DNA of 64,000 nt from Leishmania martiniquensis (Eukaryota > Euglenozoa > Kinetoplastea > Trypanosomatida > Trypanosomatidae), in NCBI RefSeq assembly GCF_017916325.1, contig NC_090170.1, positions 276,501-340,500 on the forward strand. The letters run 5' to 3'. Positions 13,601 to 20,866 of this stretch are shown in pieces (position 1 is the first letter of the stretch; the number at the start of each line of letters is the position of its first letter). The notes beneath the pieces are model-generated. The model was not told the DNA's origin, searched no databases, and saw nothing but the letters and a program-made list of their open reading frames with translations. The position numbers and the translations under genes are program-made.

Positions 13601-14167
13601 AACGCGCAGGTGCGGTGGCTCATGCAAACCCTACTCTGCCCGGCGGCGCTGCTGCGCGAGTGTGTCGTGCCGTTGCTCGAGATAGGGCTGCGATCGAAGC
13701 CGATCTCCGAGAAGATCTCGCTCATCGCCTTCCAGGTGACGGGGGTGGTGGAGCAACAGCTGGAGGAACGCCGCCACGAGCTGATCACGCCAGTTCGAGT
13801 GGTCACATCTGCAGAAAAGAAAGACGATGAGGCACCACTAGGCAAGAAGCGGCTGCGCTCTTGGACGGCGGAGGCCGTGGCTGATCAGGGCGACGAAGGG
13901 GACACGGCAACGGGTCGTGTGCCCTTGGATGAGGTGCTCTTGACACTCAAGACAGAGCTTGCAAGCATCCAAGAAGCTCGCCGCGATCAGCAGGTGACGC
14001 AAAGCGCGAAGAAGGCGCTGAAGCGCGGCCGTCGCCTAATGGAGCTGGAGGAGGGGAAGCAGAGGCGGCAGTCCCGCAGCCGCGCCGCTTCGCCCTGGCC
14101 AATGCGCAAGCAAGCGCCCACAGTGAAGAAGGAGCTGAAAGAGAAGGTGCACCGCCGCAGTGCGTAG
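1610..14167 (+). CDS. UTP20: UTP20/DRIM-like U3 snoRNP (SSU processome) component, giant HEAT-repeat protein
   Basis: This 4185-residue protein consists mostly of alpha-helical HEAT-like repeats. UTP20 acts in the nucleolus on early 18S pre-rRNA processing. The N-terminus (residues about 1-270) resembles the UTP20 N-terminal region, including FARDMGSKFLPYFQIFQEA. Residues about 2494-2631 fit the DRIM region. Residues about 2819-2850 carry the UTP20 signature GPSKLKFVVTKLKDNLVHGY followed by QLHVLGYT. Residues about 2963-3030 contain FLDDYLGEVGAQKEQ, matching the 'GEVAEEKE' segment of the family. Acidic insertions lie near residues 305-324, 512-530, 2668-2689 and 3298-3318. The tail (about 4131-4185) is strongly basic and could be a nuclear/nucleolar signal. 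Human and yeast UTP20 are about 2800 and 2500 residues, so this one is greatly enlarged by low-complexity inserts and extra helical segments. The ATG at 1610 starts a basic MPPKKKG stretch and is the natural start. Confidence 0.9.
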   Translation: MPPKKKGHTPVGKQKVFRHAVEHVRLGLGHTVLGNLNLGLAVSSTSAAEGNATAGRPAFYVELNQQLLYHTSKDFKKFRWEVLELCETQSLFQLHHRQLAQKLLACLVGGGAQCVDEASDECTGPMRAKKAALGLQQKQGYGCGSTTQAYEAFARLTIAFARDMGSKFLPYFQIFQEAVQAGLYDHSGHLIVDTTRLQLVFAVQAAWCRELRACWADPVHAALVRLVIRQYVGQLHDTKEYVRRLSAELLAFLCRLSHPLLPLVVEEACGDVLRSYEETATVAAATAERDGDETSSRGSVSDRDGDDEVDEDEVDEDESNSKESSLEAAPTTGIWMDDVQLLAFVRTTLPHHPVVDGLTYFIAELFRGVRGSLSSSYETHHVRLLHVFQLLAWQSEGVDEVRRPVDAVRRLHQLRHPLVPFLDVGSDEEEEDAALQQGKTRRSADLHSTRWSVVFGLPDEGEEGEEGATVRSSRDVLGAQLLLRSIGSLTLGSATATVLRETKKQSAVRMEDSCDDEEVGDGDSESSSSKEAEVGTGLKSVGMRPSHRILAAAVLSLVAACPSPSWAQYIHFLAAMMESVNFALWVDKRESTLLKRLAAQLLAALRQRPSRTPANATDATEPVAADAASLLELAAAALGLLSPLCLSPYLGSSAGASADASSFPLQLQQWFVPVAKAAVQVCVKAAAKASPSVAQCHRGEEAQQILFAFAQDVLQKNYAFSLEQERRIAEEADARAFAGGEGDACRGGSTARLQDAHEDAYKSEKDEHADEAEEGGTDGGKRAQRRREHLRIPSSLTPFALTQLHTIGIALWQGATADVRELRSAATAAAGSSTSPENAMVTASRQSGVRRAVLLSRLMQEHTQHMAVSPLQQLLRLKSMPPTAGKKKDTEGGCATSAASREVSMRGVLESLTLELLLYYEATQRSAPSSTVSEAIAYVSCALPLMQLLVSATGPASLSPSPVKRALVNFLQNIEGQDREDAKPSQPALKAAAAAPSLVRTTALGPAVYALYAEVAATLVQLTTGASVRGGRKRQKLAPKESQHAVENGLRDDSAPHDGEQEGLRHLCRTVAVLVHGFQQLRAATSPGDTSRGMNSRNPVDDKEELNAATSTVSDEARIQLLHGAEVLLHALLWMLHLDSSSQPDDDAGTEALPAHTQAALRTLRAALPRALHWAFVQDVLLECLAAPIATLRLLALRLLRIVCHPSLEMVDRLVGAPVVPLDLIDALLSAARFNPLSHTGKLDGMRGELSQLTYQVESGVVTQPLHRQLIACTMIGFLYMKFTGAWAIASKLLCSLVAQERTSLISADSLEDDDGCNEEEKHGEEGGVETLAGSSSTTRLGIPASRHEPQHRRRLEPVVWHSVVCVYARALIMGDVIAAGGVSTSAEAMHLCTGEDLVSNDADEAAAATEVCLMQLANLPCLYGIHLTDQQRHVKGELVSRAFSSAQYSTAAVTLLNSTNADYEVVRWEQHWVGLQRYMSDAATPASSRKQQHRTNAATAALYATSTDRPALAQTFLSIMEAMVKSSSAVDRKARLVEDIVLELVAVERNRHPSGKDGSQLRKFDQRLEVAMRACAAAPSGVLTASQRKHVSLAMQRDSDARNAALRDVFLSYISEANPKLQRVAVDNLKRLRVEPFHTYHAQLVPYCDTMKNLFTFLSTFHLESDVPAHDVVAYVSSALSLALPKLLTKVSKKKLKDQAVLTRRLMGYLEHLTSSTAEIRGSSPSAAEKDPLVEVFDQLLQRLLSFSVPAAAAPSSVAACDSNAYDFLTNVWEDIVYGGCGMAPAKEAGGGSGGAIGVATVSEPQRWSSHHGIRRFERFMRQLGRALRLLETMLHAVGQCFSVYVTTCLHVALQGYLVACKQSLRATVDNLLASLASDEVAAGEERVQRWAALLTKSLATSALSTSLAHVRRAAMSIVALLFEQFPVDVMDTLRGRSHASPGGRSGAGANDAAAATALPLFTRYLTMLFENSKGITLDGGSGAIAKGAGRGAVAVRGKSSVTPVLHLLMAWVSSPALLPLFPAYASIAVGTLEEVFAVSYTAASVHRASTQTLHDGLRCVSELLSCADAPVKELPDISAVPASQKGGVCHSRPPVTTTFRHAFLEKHIVGVFTSLYTLLTSGAAREEEEASAAAMTTITAAVPTRVAEAVTARVEQGKSARSGKPIGRASAKGRQSARGREKPRAIMSLTVSMWREVMHTIAQLSRLLFIDSVTPALASSLASMMSRLLELALKMIAHPVCMTDASTAQMVTSIAQALMEQVPKVDHRAHWQPLVRLFNLVVSPHARHILCVMLSIAVSKLTLPESTPFGGPAQEEWFRRQLAAASRAVVCLNSFENNETLERYDFELRYHTLHSLHDFFAHFGNYGALHRGSCTSTTSNGDSSSAVRKVRTYEGAEDVQLPLDKEHAPVLAPEAVAVLAANAVFFLRDPEQTIRALVLPLLHSMIRYASLGGQRGSGGAALTEKQVAYRTQVLETTLRHEILASLRRGVVAKDVHIRCAHMHAFEGFGRHFSVEFPSFALLYAPNTEQNFYANVGHVQHRCRLHALALLRRHAPQMNVRDVLRVFVPFLLSAVKDFAEGKRHQANLTEGRARGYCDAVLLTMSSIAARLPWMAYYRVLSLLLSNANANANLRPTMLRGVVQVLNTFSFLDISAAASNEAALPTGIEDEEAEVEEDEVNDADDAVRAELAAKQREYRHAKVMRVLEADVLPQLYSYIGDKEASKAISGRGAVNQHSITAVRREQEREDAVATQAKNALLQLPVAIAITKIVKHFPEDRFNVHVDHLLDELVKKLRTKNDKHRESARRILGAMLQETGPSKLKFVVTKLKDNLVHGYQLHVLGYTVVTLLYQLYEPNSKLLQSSKPPSSAAVVSTSSHLPARGIVQDPVQEALKAAKKHRRRDDPSSPPSRRQRIEEASDNAGDKTGTQAPLAEEMDEDTAVERAEETLLQELGTVTHARFDYRYGVDCLTEVLEDLLLIFLDDYLGEVGAQKEQVEVMSTMVEVKRNRALQGFSFLGKHCDAATVMKAFLHRITWVLTPPSDNVISAGELHGSARARALLVQEMKSKYLSISKGRGADLTFVNKVRLLAVRVAHSLMANPTMSVEKSFEQVRTLLDQHNRTREEKIAAFEAKDGTRRIRGNAHLILHKAERQSRKEQLDHNYLVASVPERVDVDFSAHTILATQQKQKLRVYRGRYGKEVMEAAKTFYREDPVTAVVLDTLDEFLLKFLLSVLKQVLGIGGEKRYPKAAMKLDMLRHHRARQQKRDADEEEGAPSAGAEGFRGEEGRIDEARKDDTECDSEEDDNDDEGGAAGSDAVENNENVDGLGAFAEAQAVAEGEAKKPTRLTRGGTERAAALFAPGSDLTVTFTREHRQLLESLVPVVLTCLQGEGSDAVVANALDCLLALVSLRPPLDAVSGLQKELFETVTSFIERGFVIKQRAIRLTAAMVAHQKYVVSEANAVQLVKLVRSEVMERNEYMSVALGLLYAILGKHVHIAEIYDLMDIITELLLHWSAHRVIRRRCILILVRFLLEYRLTPEKFKSHIDLYCRNLDYPEVTGRLALLELLDALILRLPPVILREEAPVLLVPLAAMVTGSEWVECRRQGGIVLQHLARCAGIDVLVPILSSWMTAAQPRATRCMGVQIWATIVPALAEFYELSADQNGEDEDDEDAASAKEQSRAAFQACCAWSVEAVLEGCLFDQLAAAHRNKKLDQLSARSREKVEMEGWSYIFYSLRAAETTLTAIPHELYPLLALRLLPHLTEVLILHTHPWVRAVAMRVLRHYLYTYVEHHSHYLQEDVWQELACRQAASGTSDDYITAGKSRGDVVYLIFDTEAAGMPSKAAVAHALQTLQALSSLLKRLFGLVSTSDVAMEAHNAHRAIANPFRSELLKVTIYVLRAQAQVALFALTRAAATGRLRYHRDVQQRVRTVYTSLLHQLSSLTSPVVQQGSLVNYMVRSTTLLQLFGGWVSVLPHEVADNPGNGAELQLTDRMHNAQVRWLMQTLLCPAALLRECVVPLLEIGLRSKPISEKISLIAFQVTGVVEQQLEERRHELITPVRVVTSAEKKDDEAPLGKKRLRSWTAEAVADQGDEGDTATGRVPLDEVLLTLKTELASIQEARRDQQVTQSAKKALKRGRRLMELEEGKQRRQSRSRAASPWPMRKQAPTVKKELKEKVHRRSA

Positions 14168-15710
14168 TGCCGATTACACGAGCTAATGGAGGAGGAGAGG
14201 AAAAGGGATTCGGTAAGCCGGCGCTTCGGGCACGCCCTCTGGCAACGCCCTTCCCCTTTAGGCGCTACACCCGCAGACTGCCATGGCTCTGCCTCACAAT
14301 TCTTTCCCCCGGTTTGTGTTGGTGACGCTGCGCTTGTGGGTTCGCTGGCCATTAGGGATGGAGTTTTCGGTGCCTACGCGAAGCGCGGCGACGGGGTGTT
14401 CATTACCGTGTGTGTGTGTGTGTGAAGGGAGGAGTTAAGGGAAGTGGAGTGGAGTGCCTGGCGCATTCTCTTTACCCCCCCCCGAAATGTTAACATTCTC
14501 AAAGTCGGATAAAATGGGAGGCATGCAGAATGGTATCTGTGTTTATATATATATATATGTGTGTCGCTTCGCTGCAGCTCTAGGCATGCTCAACAGCTTC
14601 GTCGAACGCAGGTTGATACAAGAGTGCATCGTCAAGAGCACAGCGCGCATTTTTTTTGCGCCTCCCCAATCGCTCAAGAACAACCTCTGCTCCGTTCTCT
14701 CTCTCTCTTTCGTCCTTCCATCCAGCGCACACCTGAGCGGTGCGGTTGATTCAGTGTCTCTGTGCGAGTGCATGGCGCTTCAGTGGATGGCGCGGAATTG
14801 GGGGGAGAGACAGAAGTTGAGGAAGCACCTGTGTAGGTGCCCCGAAACAGGAGGGTCTGTTCTTCACCCCTTCCCCCATCACCACCACCGGACTACGCGC
14901 GCGCACACACGCACACGGACACCCTCATCAGGAAGGGGCCACCACGACCGATCCACTGCTCATTTGCCCTCCACCCTCGTCGCCCTTCTCCCCCTCCCCC
15001 GTTTCCATTGCTGTGCTCTGCGTCGACCCCCCCTCTCTCTCACCGCGCGCCTCTTACTCGCGCCCTCTCCCGTCCCTTTCTCTTCTTGGCTGCTGTGTGC
15101 GCGCGCGTATCCACATGGTCATACGTAAACTCATGGCACCTTCGCCCCAGCTACTCAGACGGAGGGGCCGGTGCTTGGTACAAGACGATTCATCGGAGTT
15201 TGTACAGCAGGCTCTGCCACGGCGCCACCACCGCCGCTACATCCTCCTCTACGCATCGGCCGGACGGTGGAGGTCTGCACCGCACCGTGTGGTGCGCCGC
15301 AACACGAAATAAACGAGAAAGAAAAGACGGCGGTACCATCAGGAGAGCATCGCTCGATTCTGACATCTTTGGTCTGGCGACGGGCTGCACGCACGCGTAG
15401 TACGCGTCAGTGTGGGGAGGGAGGTGGGGGGGCGCTCTCGGTGGGTGTGCGGCAAGAGTATCTTTAATCTCTTTGTTGGTAGCTGGGTAGTGTCTCATCG
15501 CTCATGTCAAGCCGCTTGTCTCTTGTTAGTTGTCCTCTAGAAAACGGTATCTGTCGTGGCTCTGCTTCTTTGCCTCAACATTTGGTGCGGTGCTCTCACA
15601 GTGGTCTGTCGGCACTCGGGGCAAGCCTCTCCCCTCCTCCGAGGACACGCACCGCAGCGCTCGCTCGGCTCCCTCTTGATCAGCGAGAGGATAAAGAGGA
15701 TCAGGGCAAA
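14168..15710. other. Intergenic region between UTP20 and the 1522-residue unknown
   Basis: No gene is supported. It contains a GT run at about 14408-14424, a TA run at about 14544-14558, several C/T tracts between 14690 and 15110, and a TAG-type acceptor at 15538-15540 after a T/C-rich stretch. An open frame at 14454-15128 reads through these simple sequences and is not a credible gene. Confidence 0.6.
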
Positions 15711-18700
15711 ATGTCTGCCAGGAAGTTGAACTCAGCGACGACGGTGTCGGGCACGGCACCGCACCTTCCTCACCGGCGCTCTTCAAGGGTGTTGAGCAGC
15801 ATCACAACAGGCAGTGAGCATAGTGTGAGTGCGGCGTCACTCCCGCCAGCAGCGGCTGCCACCGCACTACCTGTAGAGAAGACCGGCACCAAATCGCGTA
15901 CGCACACCATGTGCACCTCCCTCGCCGCCTCGCCAGGGGCTGCTGTGGGCAGCAGTGATGTCCGTGCATCCTACACCGGCGCTTACGTCCCAGCGGGCTC
16001 CAGCAAATTCGCCTCCGTGCGACCTCGAGCGGTTGCTGCCATTCCGCTGAATTGCACAGTGCCACCACCGTCTACCGCCCGTGAGTCGGTGCCATCTCTG
16101 CATTTACCTGCAGCTGCGGCGGCGGTTCACGACGCATCACCTCTGGGCAGCAGCTCCGCGACAACCAAAGGCGGCGCTGCGCGTCGGCCCCGCGGCAGCA
16201 TCGGTACAGCGAGTGTGGCTGACCCACCAGCCGCCGTGGACGTGCCTGGCGCCTCAACCGCAGGCGGGAAAGAGTGCTCCAAGGCGACTTTGTCTACCTC
16301 TTTGGCAGCCCCGCAGCCACCCCCAAACGCCGAGCTCGCCAGCGATCACGCCGACGTCAGCAGTAACCTCACTGCTGTGCCAACGGCTGTGGCAGCCCCT
16401 CACACAGGAAAGCCTCATACCAGTGGCAGCGCCCCAGCAAGGGGGCCGCGTCGGCTATCGGCGACCTCCCACAACGCTACGAACGGCGTAACTCGTGTGC
16501 CAGGTGCTGTGGCAACTCCGTCAAGGACATCCCCTGCGGCTACTGCAGCCCACGCCGACCCCGTAGGTGCGCCGGCCGCGCGTCAGCGTATCAGCACCCC
16601 CTCCGCCATCACCTCGAAACAAAACGGGCAGTCAGCGGTCTACACAACGGCGTTAGGCGCCTCATCATGGAAAGTCACGCAGGCATCCCTCAAGTCGAGT
16701 CTGACGACAAAGAAGACAGTGATACGTCGCGCAGGCGCCGGAGCGGCGACGAGCCGGCCACAAAGTACCGTCGTGTCACGGCGGTCCTCCCTCAGCTGCA
16801 CCACGACGGCCGATAATGCGACCGCCTCAACGCGCGACCCGTCTGTTCTACTGCCACAGCCACGAAGCAGCGGTGGCGTGGCGCCCACGTTTGGCGCAGA
16901 GAGCGTGCCCTCCACAGCACTCAACACCGCGCGCACGAGCGGGCCGCCGGATGGCAGCACGCCAGCGAGCGTTGGTGGTGCTGTGTCTTCCAGCACCACC
17001 ACCCGCATCTCCCGGGGCCCTGTCGTCTCGGAAGAATGGGCCCGCAGCATCATTAAGCCTGGGGACGAGAAGCTCCTCTACCAGGCAGCAACAGCGGCCG
17101 AAACAGAGTCTGGCTTCACTCGCACACCCTCCAGCATGAGCATGAGCGGCGCCATGCGCAGCACTGCTTGGCAAGCGCACACCGTGCGAAGCTCCAAAAG
17201 TGACACGCAGCTGCGTCACGCGCAGGAAACGGTGCTCCGGCAGCGCTACGCCAAGACACCAGCGCCAGGGTGGCGCAGTGCCAAAGCTGCGTCAGTAGAT
17301 GCCGGCAGCGCCGCCTCCGTAGCATCTGGTGGCTCCACCTCTCGATTCGGCTCCACCATAAAGCGAAGCGGCACTCGGCTACAGCACCGGCTAGAGGAAG
17401 GTGAGGGCCGGCAAGCGTTCTTCACGGCCGCCGCGGCGGCGGCAGCGGAGACGCCAACAAGCGAGAACGGGGGGAGCGTGGGTGGCGGATATGCGTCGAA
17501 CCGAGGTATCGCGCGTGGTTCCACCTCCCCGACCCCGTCACATCTTTCGGAGGCCTCCTTCAATAGGGTGAGGAGAGGCGGTAGTCGTCTTGGCGGCGGC
17601 GGCGTACGCTCTCGGCTCGAGCACCCGTTCGGCAGCACGCCCATACCGATGGGCCACTTAGGTGAGCGGAGCTCGGCATCCCTAACGCTTTTTGCGAAGC
17701 CGTCGCCGCGAACATTTTTAACGCCGAGCCCTCGCGGCGGCCTCAGGGAACTGGAGCTGAAGACCAGCTTCGACGTTCGCAGCGGGCAGGACTACGTGGG
17801 CAGCGACGAGCTCACGAGACTGACGTCCGTGCGCGAAGAAATGCTGCTCACCCTGATGAACTCTGCACGACGGCCGGCAGCAGCGGCGGCGGCGGCAGGA
17901 GAAAGCACTTCCGCTGCCACAGTCTCCTCGACGCCAAACCCAAAGGATGGGAGCAACGCAGACGTACTGGAGGGCTCCGCGTCGTCGCAACTGGCGATGC
18001 GCGTAGGCCAGCAAGCAGACGAGAGAGTTCTTGTGCGGCCGGCAGCCCCGTCCCCAGGAACGCAAGCACGGCAGCGCGTGTACAGCGTAGACCTACGCAG
18101 CGGCTTCACTAACGACACGACGAACGCGTCTCTGCAGTCGCCTGCGGCAGACGCAGCGCAGCCGCGTTGGCGGTCAGCGGTCGGGGGTACCGTTCCCCTT
18201 CTCGCCTCTTCTATTCGCCAGAAGCCTGGCAGCGCTGCCTTCCGTGCCCTTGCGGAGCCACTGGGCGCCGTTGCAGGAGCCGGTCCCACTTCAGGCCCTC
18301 CATGCGCTCGTCCTACTTTAGACTCCATTGTGCTCGCGTCTGACGCTTTCTCAAAGGCTACTCGGCAGCCGCGGCGTCCAGGCGTGATGGTGAAGCTGTC
18401 GAACCTTCAATCGCCTAGCGTGGTCGCAGAGCGAGTGCGGTTGGAACTCGTGCGACAAGAACAGCGGCAACTTACTGCGGCTTGCACCGGGCAGACGAGA
18501 GCGGCAGCACCTTCGACGGCGGCCACCGCAGGTCAGCCCCTCACAGTCACCTCTATGGAGGTAGAAGCACGGCGCCTCCTCCTCGATCCACTCTTTCCTC
18601 TCATTAGCGAGGAGAACTATCAGCGTCTCGTGCTGCAGAACAGCGAGTACAAAGCACGCAAAGAACTACTGGCCAGCATCCACGCGACGCCGATGACGGC

Positions 18701-20279
18701 GGCAACCCTGTTGCGCCCGTGCGAATCACCGCCCCCAGTGCCGCCTCTCGACGTGGGTGAGGCGCCGCGAGCGGCGCGAGCGTTGGAGATGGATCTGGCA
18801 GAGGCCGATGAGCCCGCTTCCACGCTGGCACTCACGGCGGCTGCACTGGCAGAGGCCCCAGCAGCAGCGGTGACAGTACCCCTGTCTCTTTCCGTGGCCA
18901 TGGCCAGTAACACCCCGCCTCGTCGACCATCCGTCCAGTACGGTGGACCTGCCTTGTGCGCGACTTTTTCGCCCCCTCGCGCACCTTCGCCCTCCCCCAC
19001 CGCATCCAATCTCACCTCGCCCACTGCTGGCCCCGTAACGGGCCTCGGCAGTAGCACGGCCTTCCCAGCCCGTGACGGCAAGCTGCACGTGAATGCTGTG
19101 ATGACGACTGAGAAGCTGACATCCATCAAGACACTGGCCGCAGGCGGCGTGTGGCACGCCGCGTTCGAGTCGACGGCGCCGAGCACCGCCCAACCCTTCC
19201 TCAACGCAAGTCTTCTAGCAAGCGCTGTCGGCGGTGCTGCAGTGGGTGGCCCCGGCAGCTCCCCAATTCGCCTGCGCTCCACCAGCCCCACAGCGAGCGG
19301 CGCGTCTTCGCGAAACGTCACTCGCCGCAGCTCAATGCTTCGAAGCGCGCAGCAGCACCTCCAGCTCGAGGCGACGGCTACAGTCACCTCCAGCAGCAGC
19401 AGAAGTAGCAGCACCGACGATCAAGACAGTACCGCCTCCGACGAAGCAGTTGAGCTGGCAGAAGGTGAGCTGTTCAAGGCGCTGCAGCACTGGGGCCCGT
19501 TCCGCACCCCTCACGCCACAGCGATGTCCACCATCCATGCTGTTGGGCCGAAGTGCGCCTCCCAGTCAGGCAGGAGCGCCGCAGGCACCAGTGCGAGCAG
19601 AGCCACGATAAGGAGGGCGAGCAAGACGGATAAGCTGACGCACGGTGAAACAGCCGCTGGGCTGTCGTCGACAGGCTCGACACCGAGCCTGCTTTCCATG
19701 GCGCCGGCCTTCCCGTCGGCCATGGCGGAGGAGCTGCGGGCCTATATGCACGTCTTTCTCAAGCGCTACCGCGGCATTGACGCGGCGGTCGCTAAGGAGA
19801 TGGGGCCGGTCCCAAAGACGCCACTGGCGCTCCAGCGCGCGATCCGCCGCAGCCTCCGTTTGTCAAATGGGCGTGGCGTGAGTGCAGCAGACGACGAGGA
19901 GGCAGTGGAGCTTGAAGATCCCCTGGATGACGGCAGCTATCACAGCCAAAATGTGCAGTACGTGCTGGACCTCGTGGGATCGCTGCTACAGGCAGAAACT
20001 TCCTTTTGCGAAGACGACGCGGAACGAGAGGGAAGGGGCGCGCATCCGCCGGCTGCTTTGGCGAAGCAACACAAGAAACAGCGGGTGGCCGGTGCCGAAC
20101 TCATCGCATTGGTGATGGGACGGCCCACCTCCTCGGAGGGCGAGAGCGTCGTGGACGGCACTGCGCCGAATCGCTTTAGAAATGCCTCCTGTTCATCCGC
20201 AACGCCGCGGCCGATCGTGAAGCTACGTGACCCTGAGCTGCGCGCAGTGGAACTTATGTTCGTCAACGACGCATTGTAG
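15711..20279 (+). CDS. Large disordered Ser/Ala-rich protein, function unknown
   Basis: The protein is 1522 residues from the ATG at 15711. The frame is open upstream to an ATG at 15504, but candidate acceptors (TAG at 15538-15540, CAG at 15598-15600) fall between the two, so Met70 of the long frame is preferred. Most of the protein is Ser, Ala, Thr and Pro rich, with short polyalanine runs from GCG/GCA repeats, and looks disordered. More ordered, helix-like islands sit near the C-terminus: around 18396-18480 (VVAERVRLELVRQEQRQL), 18559-18700 (EARRLLLDPLFPLISEEN and following), 19725-19870 (EELRAYMHVFLKRYRGIDAA and following) and 19950-20010 (VQYVLDLVGSLLQAE). I recognise no domain. Such proteins in trypanosomatids are often cytoskeletal or flagellar, but nothing here proves that. 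Confidence 0.8.
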   Translation: MSARKLNSATTVSGTAPHLPHRRSSRVLSSITTGSEHSVSAASLPPAAAATALPVEKTGTKSRTHTMCTSLAASPGAAVGSSDVRASYTGAYVPAGSSKFASVRPRAVAAIPLNCTVPPPSTARESVPSLHLPAAAAAVHDASPLGSSSATTKGGAARRPRGSIGTASVADPPAAVDVPGASTAGGKECSKATLSTSLAAPQPPPNAELASDHADVSSNLTAVPTAVAAPHTGKPHTSGSAPARGPRRLSATSHNATNGVTRVPGAVATPSRTSPAATAAHADPVGAPAARQRISTPSAITSKQNGQSAVYTTALGASSWKVTQASLKSSLTTKKTVIRRAGAGAATSRPQSTVVSRRSSLSCTTTADNATASTRDPSVLLPQPRSSGGVAPTFGAESVPSTALNTARTSGPPDGSTPASVGGAVSSSTTTRISRGPVVSEEWARSIIKPGDEKLLYQAATAAETESGFTRTPSSMSMSGAMRSTAWQAHTVRSSKSDTQLRHAQETVLRQRYAKTPAPGWRSAKAASVDAGSAASVASGGSTSRFGSTIKRSGTRLQHRLEEGEGRQAFFTAAAAAAAETPTSENGGSVGGGYASNRGIARGSTSPTPSHLSEASFNRVRRGGSRLGGGGVRSRLEHPFGSTPIPMGHLGERSSASLTLFAKPSPRTFLTPSPRGGLRELELKTSFDVRSGQDYVGSDELTRLTSVREEMLLTLMNSARRPAAAAAAAGESTSAATVSSTPNPKDGSNADVLEGSASSQLAMRVGQQADERVLVRPAAPSPGTQARQRVYSVDLRSGFTNDTTNASLQSPAADAAQPRWRSAVGGTVPLLASSIRQKPGSAAFRALAEPLGAVAGAGPTSGPPCARPTLDSIVLASDAFSKATRQPRRPGVMVKLSNLQSPSVVAERVRLELVRQEQRQLTAACTGQTRAAAPSTAATAGQPLTVTSMEVEARRLLLDPLFPLISEENYQRLVLQNSEYKARKELLASIHATPMTAATLLRPCESPPPVPPLDVGEAPRAARALEMDLAEADEPASTLALTAAALAEAPAAAVTVPLSLSVAMASNTPPRRPSVQYGGPALCATFSPPRAPSPSPTASNLTSPTAGPVTGLGSSTAFPARDGKLHVNAVMTTEKLTSIKTLAAGGVWHAAFESTAPSTAQPFLNASLLASAVGGAAVGGPGSSPIRLRSTSPTASGASSRNVTRRSSMLRSAQQHLQLEATATVTSSSSRSSSTDDQDSTASDEAVELAEGELFKALQHWGPFRTPHATAMSTIHAVGPKCASQSGRSAAGTSASRATIRRASKTDKLTHGETAAGLSSTGSTPSLLSMAPAFPSAMAEELRAYMHVFLKRYRGIDAAVAKEMGPVPKTPLALQRAIRRSLRLSNGRGVSAADDEEAVELEDPLDDGSYHSQNVQYVLDLVGSLLQAETSFCEDDAEREGRGAHPPAALAKQHKKQRVAGAELIALVMGRPTSSEGESVVDGTAPNRFRNASCSSATPRPIVKLRDPELRAVELMFVNDAL

Positions 20280-20866
20280 AAGCGCATCGACGCCGGGGGA
20301 GCGCCAAATCGGCTTGCGGCAAAGGAGTTCATGGCGATGGGAAAGCGAAGCAGTTGTTGAGAAAGGGATGGTGTTAGGGGGGCGTGTAGTCACACGCAAA
20401 GGCGTAGGCGCAAGTAAGCGTATGGCTTTTTTTAGAGTAGACGAATTTGGCAGCTCTGAGAAAATGGGAAAGATGAGGCGATCAAAGAAAGAGGGCCATT
20501 TGCTGCCACGCGTGCTCGCAAAGCAGGCGCTGCCTGCGCCTCTTCGCGCCCCCCTCCCCACCATCCTCCTCTGCCGCTCGCGTTTGCCGAAGAAGTCGGT
20601 TTGATCCAGTGCGCTCGTAAAGACGCACAGGTTCGAAAGTCGTAGCCGAAGAAGAAAAAGAAATGTATGCCGATTGCATTCGTGTGTCACTGCCACATCA
20701 GCCCTCTTTTCGGCTCCCTGACCGACCTCAATGCATAAACATGCGGCACTTGCGGCCATTTCGACCTTCCCGTGCATTTGGCCGAGCAGGAGCGCTTCCC
20801 CTCACCCACGGTAAAGCGAGCCCGTTTCCAAGGAGAGCGACTTTTTTATTTTTGTCCTCCGCCCGC
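20280..20866. other. Intergenic region upstream of the TPR gene
   Basis: No gene is supported. It holds a pyrimidine-rich stretch at about 20533-20580 and a strong T-rich tract at 20841-20866 that ends directly at the predicted start codon of the next gene. Confidence 0.5.

Noticed and set aside
14454..15128. 224-residue open frame
   Set aside because: It runs through TA, CA and pyrimidine repeats and has no coding character.
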